Shown one piece after another: positions 8,332 to 16,368 of a DNA stretch of 64,000 bases. A program made the translations under genes and the position numbers. How positions within the stretch are numbered: position 1 is the stretch's first letter; the number at the start of each line of letters is the position of its first letter. Source of the stretch: JADFRG01 sp964590515 (GTDB lineage: Bacteria; Chloroflexota; Anaerolineae; Anaerolineales; E44-bin32); NCBI GenBank assembly GCA_964590515.1, contig CAZPZD010000003.1, forward strand, positions 1 to 64,000. The letters run 5' to 3'. The notes beneath the pieces were generated by a model. The model saw nothing but the letters and a program-made list of their open reading frames with translations. It had not been told where the DNA came from and did not search any database.

Positions 8332-9011
8332 CGGCTGCGCCCCTCTTGCTGAGTGTCGCCGACCCGAGCGGGTATCCACTGCTTGAGCTCCCTCAGGCAG
8401 GCAGAGGCGAGTTTGTGTGCGACGTCGGCCTCGCAGTACTGAACCTGCGCGCCGGCCGCCCGCAGTCGCTCGACGTCCTTTCGAGCCACCGTCACCGGGA
8501 TCAGCGGGTCGCGGGCGCCGTGGCCCCAGAATACCGGAAGCCCACGCAGCGGGCTCAGGTCACCTTGCGGGAGATGGCCGGACCCCACCGCAATCGCCGC
8601 CGGCGGAACCGACAGTCCCGCCTCGCCGCTCATCGCCGCGGCGAAGGCCATGGCTCCCCCCTGACTGAACCCGAACAAGACCAACCTCCGCCGATCCAGC
8701 CTGTGGCTGCGGACCAAGAAGGTCAAAAAGCTCTCCAACATTCGCACCGATTCGGCGAACTCCTCCAGATTCGGCGGCCACGCTCCGAGCTGCGGCAGCC
8801 ACCCGTAACCCCCGGTCGAATGGAGATAGGGCGCCCGGGGGGCGGCGATCAGACCTCCGCTTGGAAGGGCCGGCTCGAGTTCCCAAATCGCCTGTTCGTC
8901 GCCGCCCAAACCATGCAGCATGACGATCGGCGGAATCTCCAACTTCGTGGCAGCCCGAATTCGGGATACGAGCGGAGAGGGGTCGACCCCGACCTCAGCG
9001 GTACTCGTCAT
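8328..9011 (-). CDS. Alpha/beta-hydrolase, phospholipase/carboxylesterase family
   Basis: A 227-residue serine hydrolase of the short carboxylesterase class. The oxyanion region is PIVMLHGLGGDE, the nucleophile elbow is LFGFSQGGAMAF, the acid residue lies in WGHGARDPLIPV, and the catalytic His is probably in ADVAHKLASACL. There is no signal peptide, so it should act in the cytoplasm on small esters; the substrate is not predictable. Both ends are coupled by ATGA overlaps, upstream to the small helical gene and downstream to transketolase. Confidence 0.85.
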   Translation of the reverse strand: MTSTAEVGVDPSPLVSRIRAATKLEIPPIVMLHGLGGDEQAIWELEPALPSGGLIAAPRAPYLHSTGGYGWLPQLGAWPPNLEEFAESVRMLESFLTFLVRSHRLDRRRLVLFGFSQGGAMAFAAAMSGEAGLSVPPAAIAVGSGHLPQGDLSPLRGLPVFWGHGARDPLIPVTVARKDVERLRAAGAQVQYCEADVAHKLASACLRELKQWIPARVGDTQQEGRSR

Positions 9012-9349
9012 TGGGTCGAATTCATCGGTTCAAGCAGGGTACGGACAATCAGCTCGGCGTCTTCCAAGGGATCTTCCTCGTGAGGCAAGCGATGGTCCGT
9101 GGTTACTTGCTGACGCAATCGGGCGGCTGGCTGGCGCAGCTCTGCCGGTCCGTCCTGCTCCAGCCACCCCAAGAGATCATAGGCGCTGCGGTATGGAGGA
9201 TCGCCTTGGCGGGTGAGGAATGCGGCGACCGCCCAACCGGCCGCCCTGCGGGCGGAAACCCGGGCCCGGCCTTCTTTTCCATTCTCGCGAGCCGCGCGGG
9301 CGTAGCTGAGTTCGGTCGCGATCCTCAACCGGTCCGGCTCACGCCTCAC
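9008..9349 (-). CDS. Small helical protein, possibly HEPN-like
   Basis: A 113-residue protein starting at GTG 9349 inside the folE stop (GTGA overlap) and ending in an ATGA overlap with the esterase. The longer frame reaching 9700 is a shadow of folE. The chain is helical and charged: RLRIATELSYARAARENG, ARVSARRAAGWAVAAFLTRQG, then SAYDLLGWLEQ. That pattern of a long helix with a conserved RxxxxAAxxA face recalls HEPN or PaREP1-type helical bundles, but this is an impression only. I have no function to propose beyond membership in this operon. Confidence 0.65.
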   Translation of the reverse strand: MRREPDRLRIATELSYARAARENGKEGRARVSARRAAGWAVAAFLTRQGDPPYRSAYDLLGWLEQDGPAELRQPAARLRQQVTTDHRLPHEEDPLEDAELIVRTLLEPMNSTQ

Positions 9350-10005
9350 AGGGTGAGTTGGCCGCCGCCGCGGGAGAGGTGCTCGAGAAATTCTTGCCGG
9401 GTCAAGGGATTCGTGGAAAACGTGCCACACAGCGCGCTGGTGATCATGCGTGCGTTGGCCTTCTTGACCCCGCGCATCATGGCGCACAGGTGCAAGCCTT
9501 CGACGACCACCCCGACCCCGTGCGGGTGCAAGGAGGTATCCAAGAAATCGGCGATCTGGCGGGTCATCCGTTCCTGGACCTGTAGCCGGCGGGCGAATAG
9601 ATCGACAACCCGCGGGATTTTGGAAAGGCCGATGATCTTGCCGTTCGGCAGGTAGGCGATATGGGCCCTCCCGAGGAACGGCAACAGGTGATGCTCGCAC
9701 AGGCTGTAGAACTCGATGTCGCGCACGATCACCATCTCGTCGTATTGCTCGTTGAAGAGGGCATCGTTGATTAACCGCTGTGGATCGGCCCGATATCCGG
9801 CGAGCAGCTCATCGTAGGCCCGAGCCACCCGCCTCGGCGTGTCCTGCAGCCCTTCCCGGGTCGGGTCTTCCCCGACCGCGATCAGTAAGTTCCGCACGGC
9901 CTCTGCAACCTCGGGCCGGGCGATTCCCACCCCGCCGAGCAGCTCCGCGGCAGCTTCGATCTCGAGTTTGTGTTCTGCCGTGTTGAGATGTTCCTCGATA
10001 TCCAT
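9346..10005 (-). CDS. folE: GTP cyclohydrolase I
   Basis: A 219-residue enzyme that converts GTP to dihydroneopterin triphosphate, the first step of folate and pterin synthesis. Hallmarks are DPTREGLQDTPRRVARAY, the zinc and active-site segment YSLCEHHLLPFLGRAHIAY, NGKIIGLSKIPRVVDLFARR with QERMTRQIAD, and VVEGLHLCAMMRGV carrying the second zinc Cys. I start at ATG 10005 because AAAGGGGAGCC just upstream is a strong Shine-Dalgarno; more upstream in-frame ATGs would overlap the divergent SDR promoter. It is divergent from the SDR-folB-folK block and heads the minus-strand operon running toward recA. Confidence 0.95.
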   Translation of the reverse strand: MDIEEHLNTAEHKLEIEAAAELLGGVGIARPEVAEAVRNLLIAVGEDPTREGLQDTPRRVARAYDELLAGYRADPQRLINDALFNEQYDEMVIVRDIEFYSLCEHHLLPFLGRAHIAYLPNGKIIGLSKIPRVVDLFARRLQVQERMTRQIADFLDTSLHPHGVGVVVEGLHLCAMMRGVKKANARMITSALCGTFSTNPLTRQEFLEHLSRGGGQLTL

Positions 10006-10083
10006 GGCTCCCCTTTGATGCGGATCCATCGCCTCCCGTAAGCGGCATGAGCTTACCATAACTGATCCGAGAGACCGCCCGGG

Positions 10084-10089
10084 TACAAT
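10084..10089 (+). promoter_or_regulatory. -10 element (TACAAT) of the SDR-folB-folK operon
   Basis: TACAAT ends 6 bases before the ATG at 10096 and there is no Shine-Dalgarno between them, so transcription would start at or next to the A of the start codon (leaderless mRNA). The -35 region is weak. Confidence 0.55.
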
Positions 10090-10095
10090 TCCCGG

Positions 10096-10833
10096 ATGCC
10101 GTCTGACTTCGATCTGCATGGGCACACGGCACTGGTAACTGGCGCCGGACGAAGACTGGGCCGCGCCTTCGCCGAAGCGATCGCCCGCCAGGGGGCCGAC
10201 TTAGTTGTCCATTACGGCCGATCTCAGGCCGGAGCCGAGGAGACCACCCGGTTCGCCCAGCAGCTCGGGTGCCAGGCAATTGCGATTCAGGCCGACCTCT
10301 CCGATCCGGAGCAGGCCTCCGGGTTAATCCAGCGTGCTCTGAACCTGGTTCCTGAAATCGACTTGTTGGTCAACAACGCGGCGATCTTCGAGCCGGTCGG
10401 CGCGATCGAGGCTCCGATCGAGAGCTGGCAGCGCCACCTCGACATCAATCTGACCGCTCCATTCCTGATCTCGCAGGCCTTCGCCAAGGCCCGCGACGGG
10501 GGGCCCGGAACCATCGTCAACCTTCTTGATTGGCGGTCGCTCTTGCCAACCGCCGATCATTTCCCCTATGCGATCAGCAAGGCCGCCCTCGGAGCACTGA
10601 CCCGGGGGTTGGCGCTGGCTTTGGCTCCCTCGGTACGGGTCAACGGTCTGGCCCTCGGCGCGATTCTGCCACCTGCCGACGCCCCTAGCGGAGATCCACT
10701 CAGCGGAGTACCCGCCGGTCGTTGGGGCACCGTCGAAGAAGCCGTCGAGGGGCTGCTGTTCTTGCTGGGCGGCCCGAATTCGGTGACGGGTGAGATTCTG
10801 CAAATTGACGGCGGCCGGCACCTGACCGGATAA
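10096..10833 (+). CDS. folM: SDR oxidoreductase of the pteridine reductase / FolM type
   Basis: A 245-residue short-chain dehydrogenase. The cofactor loop TGAGRRLGRAFA has the TGxxxRxG form typical of PTR1/FolM pteridine reductases rather than the usual TGxxxGxG. It also shows LVNNAAIFEPVG, and an active-site region NLLDWRSLLPTADHFPYAISKAAL with YxxxK; Asp stands where most SDRs have Ser, as in PTR1. It probably reduces dihydrofolate or dihydropteridines with NADPH. It starts in a leaderless arrangement and is followed one base later by folB, so a pterin role is well supported by context. The symbol is by similarity. Confidence 0.8.
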   Translation: MPSDFDLHGHTALVTGAGRRLGRAFAEAIARQGADLVVHYGRSQAGAEETTRFAQQLGCQAIAIQADLSDPEQASGLIQRALNLVPEIDLLVNNAAIFEPVGAIEAPIESWQRHLDINLTAPFLISQAFAKARDGGPGTIVNLLDWRSLLPTADHFPYAISKAALGALTRGLALALAPSVRVNGLALGAILPPADAPSGDPLSGVPAGRWGTVEEAVEGLLFLLGGPNSVTGEILQIDGGRHLTG

Positions 10834-10834
10834 G

Positions 10835-11215
10835 ATGAACCCCAAGCCTCCGGACGACTTGATTGTGATCAAAGACTTGCTTCTGCGCGGGATCATTGGG
10901 GTCAACGAGTGGGAGCGCGAAACCGAACAAGACATCCTGGTCAACGTTTCGCTCAGTGCCGATCTGAGCCGGGCTGGCCGGACCGACTCCATCGAAGACA
11001 CGGTCAATTACCGCACGGTGACGAAGAAGATCATCGCCATGGTGGCAGGTACCCAACGATTCACCCTGGAGGCTCTGGCGGCGGATATCGCGGCGATCTG
11101 CCTCGCCGAGCCTGGGGTGCGGCGCGCCCGAGTCCGGGTTGAGAAGCCAGGCGCGCTGCGTTTCGCTCGTTCGGTGGGGGTCGAAATCGAAAGAGAGGCC
11201 GGCGGCGCTGGTTGA
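10835..11215 (+). CDS. folB: Dihydroneopterin aldolase
   Basis: A 126-residue enzyme that splits 7,8-dihydroneopterin to 6-hydroxymethyl-dihydropterin in folate synthesis. Family features are IVIKDLLLRGIIGVNEWERE at the start, ILVNVSLSADLSRAG, the SIEDTVNYRTVTKKI segment with the conserved Tyr, RFTLEALAADIA, and RARVRVEKPGALRFARSVGV at the end. It begins one base after the SDR stop and is followed by an overlapping folK, so the three form an operon matching consecutive pterin steps. Confidence 0.93.
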   Translation: MNPKPPDDLIVIKDLLLRGIIGVNEWERETEQDILVNVSLSADLSRAGRTDSIEDTVNYRTVTKKIIAMVAGTQRFTLEALAADIAAICLAEPGVRRARVRVEKPGALRFARSVGVEIEREAGGAG

Positions 11216-11744
11216 ACTGGCCTTCATCAGCATTGGCTCGAACCTCGATCCGGAACACCATCTTCCGCGGGCCATCGAGCAACTGGGACGGCTCGGGCGG
11301 CTGCGCGGAATTTCGGGGGTCTATCAGAACCCGGCGATTAGCGGTCGAGTACAGCCAGATTACCTGAATGTAGCTGTGCTGCTTGAAGTGGACCTCTCTC
11401 TGGAGGAGCTGCGAGGAGAGCTTCGCAAGATTGAGGCCGATCAAGGTAGGGTGCGTACGGGCGATAAGAATGCGCCGCGAACCATTGACCTCGATCTGTC
11501 ACTATTTGGCGATCAGGTCTTGAGCGGCGCTGATTACCAGATCCCGGATCCGGAGCTCACCCGGCTGGCCCATCTCGCAATTCCCCTGGCAGAATTGGCC
11601 CCCGAGTACCGCCACCCAAGCTTGGACGGGACCCTGCGTCTGATCGCGGACCGCCTGCGTCCCGGATCGAAGCTAGTCCGCCGTTCAGACCTAAGCGAGC
11701 AGTTCAGGACGCTGCTGGCTCCGGGTCGCACCCGTGGCCGCTGA
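11208..11744 (+). CDS. folK: HPPK (hydroxymethyl-dihydropterin pyrophosphokinase), start uncertain
   Basis: This enzyme pyrophosphorylates 6-hydroxymethyl-dihydropterin with ATP, directly after FolB. The family start AFISIGSNLDPEHHL is present, as are VYQNPAI, QPDYLNVAVLL, the KNAPRTIDLDLSLFG signature and IPDPELTRLAHLAIPLAEL. No ATG, GTG or TTG lies near the conserved N-terminus. The only canonical choice, TTG 11139, adds 23 unconserved residues overlapping folB, whereas CTG 11208 follows a GAGAGG Shine-Dalgarno and overlaps folB by 8 bases. I give the CTG start as more likely but unproven. The stop overlaps the GTG of the FAD oxidoreductase. Confidence 0.85.
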   Translation: MVELAFISIGSNLDPEHHLPRAIEQLGRLGRLRGISGVYQNPAISGRVQPDYLNVAVLLEVDLSLEELRGELRKIEADQGRVRTGDKNAPRTIDLDLSLFGDQVLSGADYQIPDPELTRLAHLAIPLAELAPEYRHPSLDGTLRLIADRLRPGSKLVRRSDLSEQFRTLLAPGRTRGR

Positions 11745-13107
11745 AGTCGTTATCTGCGGAGCGGGGATCGCCGGGATTTCTACCGCCTATCATCTGACGG
11801 TTGGCCGCGGCCATTCCGACGTCGTGCTGGTCGATGAGCGCCCTCCCCTTTCGCTGACCAGCGATAAATCCACCGAGTGTTATCGGAATTGGTGGCCGGG
11901 GCCCGGAGACGCGATGGTGGGGTTGATGAACCGCAGCATCGATATCCTCGAGGCGCTGGCCCGCGCCCACGCGAATTCATTCAACCTGACCCGCCGAGGT
12001 TATCTCTTCGCTTCGGCCGACCCGGCCCGGATCGAAGAATTCCGATCACAGGGCCAGGAGGCCGCTGCGCTCGGTGCAGGCCCGCTGCGCGAGCACCGCG
12101 GGGCGCCGGGCGATCCGACGTACGTGCCGGCGCCGGCATCCGGGTTCGAGGGCCAACCGACTGGGGCCGACCTGATTACGGACACCTCAAGGATCCGGCA
12201 GCTTTTCCCTTACCTCAGTGAAGCCACTGTTGCGGTCCTGCATGCTCGGCGGGCGGGTTGGTTTAGCGCCCAGCAGCTCGGCGTTTTGATGCTCGACAAA
12301 GCTCGCGCGGCTGGCCTTCGATTCGTGACCGGCAAGCTGGACCGCGTGGAGCAACGCAACGGCCGGGTCCAGGCAGTGCAGATTCAGACTTCGGAGGGAC
12401 CAACCCGGGTCGCGCTCCGGCATTTGGTCAACGCCGCCGGCCCGTACCTCAAGCAGGTTGCGGCCATGGTGGGGGTCGAGCTTCCAGTGTTCTCCGAGCT
12501 GCACGCCAAGGTGGCGTTCAACGACCGGCTGGGCGCGTTTCCGCGATCCGCACCGCTGCTGATTTGGACCGATCCGCAGCGCCTTCCGTGGAAGGACGAC
12601 GAACGCCAGCTGCTCGAAAGAGATCCGTCGAGTCGCCACCTGCTGGGAGAATTCCCGCGGGGCGTGCACGGCCGGCCGGATGGCCCGACCGATAGCCCGG
12701 TAGTCTTGCTGCTCTGGACCTATCAGACGGACCCGGTGGAGCCGCGCTTCCCGCTGCAGTTCGACCCGCAGCATGCCGAGATCGGCCTGCGCGGCATGGC
12801 GACGATGGTCCCGAAGCTGCGGGACTATTTCGATGCGCCGCCCAAACCCTTCATTGACGGCGGTTACTATACGAAGACTCGGGAAAATCGGCCCCTCGTC
12901 GGCCCCTTGCCGGTCGACGGAGGCTGGGTAATTGGGGCGCTATCCGGCTATGGCCTCATGGCCTCCCCTGCCTGCGGCGAGCTGCTGGCCGCTCACATCT
13001 CCGGCGACGAGCTCCCGGGCTATGCCCCTTGGTTTCACTTGGATCGATACCAGAATGCGGAATACCAGGAAATGCTGGCGAACTGGGGCCGCAGCGGTCA
13101 GCTGTGA
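11734..13107 (+). CDS. FAD-dependent oxidoreductase, DAO / sarcosine-oxidase family
   Basis: A 457-residue flavoprotein that should oxidise a secondary or primary amine or amino acid. The dinucleotide fold is at the N-terminus (VVICGAGIAGISTAYHL then VVLVDERPP), a second FAD contact is LRHLVNAAGPYLKQVA, and the C-terminal FAD clamp is ENRPLVGPLPVDGGWVIGALSGYGLMASPA. The substrate is not predictable; the nearest named relatives are glycine and sarcosine oxidases. GTG 11734 overlaps the folK stop, so it may share that transcript without a pterin role. It is convergent with the DapA-like gene. Confidence 0.85.
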   Translation: MAAEVVICGAGIAGISTAYHLTVGRGHSDVVLVDERPPLSLTSDKSTECYRNWWPGPGDAMVGLMNRSIDILEALARAHANSFNLTRRGYLFASADPARIEEFRSQGQEAAALGAGPLREHRGAPGDPTYVPAPASGFEGQPTGADLITDTSRIRQLFPYLSEATVAVLHARRAGWFSAQQLGVLMLDKARAAGLRFVTGKLDRVEQRNGRVQAVQIQTSEGPTRVALRHLVNAAGPYLKQVAAMVGVELPVFSELHAKVAFNDRLGAFPRSAPLLIWTDPQRLPWKDDERQLLERDPSSRHLLGEFPRGVHGRPDGPTDSPVVLLLWTYQTDPVEPRFPLQFDPQHAEIGLRGMATMVPKLRDYFDAPPKPFIDGGYYTKTRENRPLVGPLPVDGGWVIGALSGYGLMASPACGELLAAHISGDELPGYAPWFHLDRYQNAEYQEMLANWGRSGQL

Positions 13108-13136
13108 GATCCCGGGTCGCCGAAAGGATGACCCGC

Positions 13137-14024
13137 CTAGATCAGCCCAGCCCGCTCGAGTCTGTCGCGCAGGACGGCCAGTTCAGGTTCGCCGAGCGGC
13201 CGCAGCGGTGAGCGGAGCGGTCCGCCATAGAAGCCCACTAGGTCGAGGGCGGCTTTGACCCCGGGTACCCCATAGCGCGAGGTTAATAGCTCGTTCGGTT
13301 CGACCAGCCGAGCCTGAATCTCCCTGGCCAGCTTCCAATTGCCGCTCTGGAATGCCGTCAGCAATTCATGGATCTGGGTCCCGGCGAGATTTCCAAGAGC
13401 GGGCACGCAACCGACCGCCCCAACTGTCAGCGCGCCGAGCAAGAGCCCGGCGGATCCGACCAACACTTGGAAATCTTCCGGGGTCTGAGACACCAGCGAG
13501 GTAATCTTGGCCAGGCTGCCCCCGCTCTCCTTGATTCCAATCACGTTCGGGTCGGCCGCGAGTTCCCGCACGACCTCGAGCGGCAGGTCGAGGTGGGTAT
13601 AGATCGGCACGCTGTAGAGGATTACCGGGAGACTCGAGGCCGCGGCGATCGACCGGTAGTGGGCCAGCAACCCGCCCGGCCCGATGCTGGGAGCGAAATA
13701 ACTCGGAGTGACGACTATCACCGCATCCGCTCCGGCGTTCGCCATCCGCTGGACCAACCTGACCGTCTCACGAGTTGACTCCAGGCCTGCTCCCGCAATC
13801 AGCAGCTTTTCGCTCGGGATGCCAGACCGGACCGCTCGAACCAGCTCAACTCTCTCATCACCACTGAGCGAGACCGATTCTCCGGTCGAGCCGGCCACCA
13901 CATAGCCGGCGAGCGGCCAAGTGTCCCATCGGGTCAAATTGGATCTTAACTTGTCGAAATTGATCGATTCGTCAGAGTCGAAGGGGGTCGGGATCGGAGG
14001 GAAGATACCGTTAAGGGAAATCAA
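13137..14024 (-). CDS. Dihydrodipicolinate synthase / N-acetylneuraminate lyase family protein
   Basis: A 295-residue class I aldolase of the DapA superfamily. It shows GIFPPIPTPFDSDE at the start, VVAGSTGESVSLSGDER as the carboxylate-binding turn, PVILYSVPIYT with the acid/base Tyr, and NVIGIKESGGSLAKI with the Schiff-base Lys. Context argues against lysine synthesis because no other dap gene is near; it follows a cyclase-family hydrolase on the same strand (73-base gap), so a catabolic 2-keto-acid aldolase is more likely. This is inference. Confidence 0.85.
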   Translation of the reverse strand: MISLNGIFPPIPTPFDSDESINFDKLRSNLTRWDTWPLAGYVVAGSTGESVSLSGDERVELVRAVRSGIPSEKLLIAGAGLESTRETVRLVQRMANAGADAVIVVTPSYFAPSIGPGGLLAHYRSIAAASSLPVILYSVPIYTHLDLPLEVVRELAADPNVIGIKESGGSLAKITSLVSQTPEDFQVLVGSAGLLLGALTVGAVGCVPALGNLAGTQIHELLTAFQSGNWKLAREIQARLVEPNELLTSRYGVPGVKAALDLVGFYGGPLRSPLRPLGEPELAVLRDRLERAGLI

Positions 14025-14097
14025 GGATCGGGAGAGATGAGCTGGGCGGATTGGTTAGGGGCGGGCGAGTCTGCTGCGGTGTCCGCTCCCCGATCTC

Positions 14098-14730
14098 TCA
14101 GACGCCAACCAGGATCACCCGGGCCGGCGCCCCATCGCTTCCCATGAGCTTGAGCGGCAGGCAGTAGATCGTATAGCGACCGCGAGACACTGCGGCCAGG
14201 TTCAATCCCTCGACAATCACCACCCCGGCCTCCAGCAAGATGCGATGGGTCGGCGCTCCATCTCCGAACGGTGCCACCGAGAGATAGTCGACGCCGACCA
14301 ACCGAACCCCTTTTTGAACCAACCATTCGGCCCCGCTGGGATCAACGGCCACGAAGTCACGCCGAAACTTACGCTCACCCTTGGTCCAGTATTCGGAGTT
14401 GCGAGTCTTGAACAACAGTCGCCGAGTTCGGGGTGGGATCCCGGCGCCTTCTAGAGTGGAGGCGTTCAAAACTTCCGCTCGCTTCAAATCAATGACGTAG
14501 GCCCGCCCGATCATTGACTTGAGGGGAATTGCTTCCACACTGCGTCCGTCGCGGATGAAGTGCAGCGGAGCATCGATGTGAGTGCCTACATGCACACCGG
14601 CCTCAAATCGCGAGACGTTGGCATGGGCCCCGGCATCCATCGACTGGACCCGTTCGAGCCGCACCGGCGCGTCTCCGGGCCAGACCGGGATCTCCGGCGA
14701 AATGCCGACCGAGACATCGTAGATCCGCAT
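14098..14730 (-). CDS. Cyclase family protein (kynurenine-formamidase-like metal hydrolase)
   Basis: A 210-residue member of the cyclase / arylformamidase family. It opens IYDVSVGISPEIPVWPGD and carries the metal-binding signature HVGTHIDAPLHF (HxGTHxDxPxHF) near residues 48-59, followed by LVGVDYLSVAPFGD and EGLNLAAVSRGRYTIYCLP. Such enzymes hydrolyse amides or lactones with Zn or Mn. It probably forms a unit with the downstream DapA-like gene. No kyn genes are nearby, so the substrate is open. Confidence 0.85.
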   Translation of the reverse strand: MRIYDVSVGISPEIPVWPGDAPVRLERVQSMDAGAHANVSRFEAGVHVGTHIDAPLHFIRDGRSVEAIPLKSMIGRAYVIDLKRAEVLNASTLEGAGIPPRTRRLLFKTRNSEYWTKGERKFRRDFVAVDPSGAEWLVQKGVRLVGVDYLSVAPFGDGAPTHRILLEAGVVIVEGLNLAAVSRGRYTIYCLPLKLMGSDGAPARVILVGV

Positions 14731-14742
14731 GGACGGCGGCGG

Positions 14743-14748
14743 AGTATA
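14743..14748 (-). promoter_or_regulatory. -10 element (TATACT) of the cyclase gene
   Basis: On the minus strand TATACT lies 12 bases before the ATG at 14730, with TTCGCA 18 bases further upstream as a weak -35. The 5' leader would be about 5 bases and has no Shine-Dalgarno. Confidence 0.45.
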
Positions 14749-14790
14749 GATTCGATCCCAACGGAATGCGAACCTGGTATTTCCTGCGAC

Positions 14791-14796
14791 TATAAT
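14791..14796 (+). promoter_or_regulatory. -10 element (TATAAT) of the M20 peptidase gene
   Basis: A perfect TATAAT ends 6 bases before the ATG at 14803 with only CGGCCC between, which places the transcription start on the start codon. It is divergent from the cyclase promoter about 45 bases away. Confidence 0.6.
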
Positions 14797-14802
14797 CGGC
14801 CC

Positions 14803-16179
14803 ATGCTCACCAATTGGCAGGCGATCGATCGCGCAATTGATGACCGGCTCGAGAACACTCTAAGCGAGCTGGGCAAACTCTGCGCCCAGCCGAGCGTCTC
14901 GGCCCAGGGATTGGGGATGCAGAAATGTGCCGAGCTAGTGGCCGAGATGCTGCGGGCCAGAGGCTTCGACACCAAAGTCATGGCGACCGACGGACAGCCA
15001 GTCGTCTTTGGCGAACGGTCCGGCCGGGGCAACCGAACCTTGCTGCTGTACAACCACTATGACGTGCAGCCCCCGGAACCGCTTGATTTGTGGATCACTC
15101 CTCCTTTCGAACCGAGCCGACGCGACGGCCAGCTGTTTGCCCGCGGGGTGAGCGATGACAAGGGTCATTTCCAGTGCCGGCTCGCAGCCCTGGACGCTTT
15201 CCTGGAGGTTGAAGGGGAGCTGCCGTGTTCGGTCAAGTTCGTCGTCGAAGGCGAAGAGGAGGTCGGGAGCGTCCATCTGCCTGAGTTCGTCAAACGCCAT
15301 TCCGGGCTGCTGGCGGCCGACGCTTGCCTCTGGGAGTTTGGGGAGATCAATCACGAAGGTACGCCCGTTCAAGATGCCGGAATGCGCGGCATCTGTTATG
15401 TCGAACTCAGCGTAGAGACGGCATCCCGCGACTCCCACTCGGGCACGAGCGGCTCGATCTTCCCCAACGCGGCCTGGCGGCTGGTCTGGGCGCTTCGCAC
15501 CCTGAAAGGCCCGGACGAGATGATCCGGTTACCCGGCTTTTACGATCGGGTTGTGCCGCCCACCGAACGCGATCTGTCACTGTTTGAGCAGATCCCCGAC
15601 CCGAGTGACTATTACCGGGATTTCTATGGGATCAAGCGATTCCTTAAAGGAATCGACGGGGGCCTTGATCTGCTGCGTGAGCAGGTCTTCGTCCCGACTT
15701 GTACGATTTGCGGATTGACGGCCGGTTATCAGGGGCCTGGGAGCAAGACTGTCCTCCCCGCCCGGGCCAGCGCCAAGGTTGATTTTCGCCTTGTCCCGGA
15801 TCAGCGGCCCAGCGAGGTCCTGGAGCAGCTGCGGGCTCACCTGGACGCCGAGGGCTTTCCGGAGGTCGAGATTCGCGAGTTAGGCAGCGAACCGCCTGCC
15901 CGCACCGATCCGGACGACCCGTTTTTGCAGCTCGTGGTTAACTCGGCAGTCGAGGTCTATGGTGTTCCGCAATTGATCAGTCCGATGGTGGGAGGCTCCG
16001 GCCCGAATCACGCCTTCATACATGGGCTCGGCATCCCAGTCGCGACCGCCGGCCTTGGCTACCCAGGCTCCAACGTCCATGCCCCGAATGAGAACATCGT
16101 CATTGATTACTTCGTCCGAGGGGCACGCCACACCGCCAGAGTCCTTGGGTATTTCGGCGCGGGGGTGACCCTTCCGTAG
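14803..16179 (+). CDS. M20-family metallopeptidase (dipeptidase)
   Basis: A 458-residue di-zinc peptidase of the M20 dipeptidase class. Zinc and active-site motifs are LLLYNHYDVQPPEP, ARGVSDDKGHFQCRL, VVEGEEEVGSVHL with the general-base Glu, and near the end MVGGSGPNHAFIHGLGIP followed by VHAPNEN. The dimerisation insert begins after SRDSHSGTSGSIFPNAAW. I start at ATG 14803 (MLTNWQAIDRAID) just after a TATAAT box; the frame is open 81 codons further up but that part overlaps the divergent cyclase. No signal peptide, so cytoplasmic. Confidence 0.92.
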   Translation: MLTNWQAIDRAIDDRLENTLSELGKLCAQPSVSAQGLGMQKCAELVAEMLRARGFDTKVMATDGQPVVFGERSGRGNRTLLLYNHYDVQPPEPLDLWITPPFEPSRRDGQLFARGVSDDKGHFQCRLAALDAFLEVEGELPCSVKFVVEGEEEVGSVHLPEFVKRHSGLLAADACLWEFGEINHEGTPVQDAGMRGICYVELSVETASRDSHSGTSGSIFPNAAWRLVWALRTLKGPDEMIRLPGFYDRVVPPTERDLSLFEQIPDPSDYYRDFYGIKRFLKGIDGGLDLLREQVFVPTCTICGLTAGYQGPGSKTVLPARASAKVDFRLVPDQRPSEVLEQLRAHLDAEGFPEVEIRELGSEPPARTDPDDPFLQLVVNSAVEVYGVPQLISPMVGGSGPNHAFIHGLGIPVATAGLGYPGSNVHAPNENIVIDYFVRGARHTARVLGYFGAGVTLP

Positions 16180-16194
16180 CCGAGCGGGCCAATC

Positions 16195-16200
16195 TATAAT
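16195..16200 (+). promoter_or_regulatory. -10 element (TATAAT) of tRNA-Pro
   Basis: TATAAT ends 14 bases before the mature tRNA 5' end at 16215, a usual distance for a short pre-tRNA leader. Confidence 0.55.
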
Positions 16201-16214
16201 CCTCGCAGAACCCT

Positions 16215-16289
16215 CGGGGCGTAGCGCAGCCCGGTTAGCGCACCTGCATGGGGTGCAGGGGGTCGGCGGTTCGAATCCGCCCGCCCCGA
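16215..16289 (+). tRNA. tRNA-Pro (anticodon GGG)
   Basis: A full cloverleaf folds by hand. The acceptor CGGGGCG (16215-16221) pairs with CGCCCCG (16282-16288). The anticodon stem CCTGC/GCAGG encloses the loop ATGGGGT with GGG at 16250-16252, and the T arm is GGCGG-TTCGAAT-CCGCC. The discriminator is A and no CCA is encoded. Confidence 0.93.
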
Positions 16290-16293
16290 CTGC

Positions 16294-16319
16294 GGACCGT
16301 CGCGACCTCGCGGCGGTCC
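16294..16319 (+). terminator. Hairpin terminator after tRNA-Pro
   Basis: GGACCG-T-CGCG pairs with CGCG-G-CGGTCC around an ACCT loop, giving an 11-pair GC-rich stem (one G-T pair). It starts 4 bases after the tRNA. The following TGCCGTTTAA is only weakly T-rich, so rho-independent function is likely but not certain. Confidence 0.55.
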
Positions 16320-16368
16320 TGCCGTTTAACGGATCATTCACAAGAACTGAGCCACCGGTAGCTGACCG

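Noticed and set aside
9350..9700. N-terminal extension of the small helical gene into folE
   Set aside because: The sequence there is the shifted shadow of folE; the GTG overlapping the folE stop is a better start.
13113..13135. Hairpin CGGGTC...GACCCG between convergent genes
   Set aside because: Only six pairs with an 11-base loop and no T run; too weak to call a terminator.
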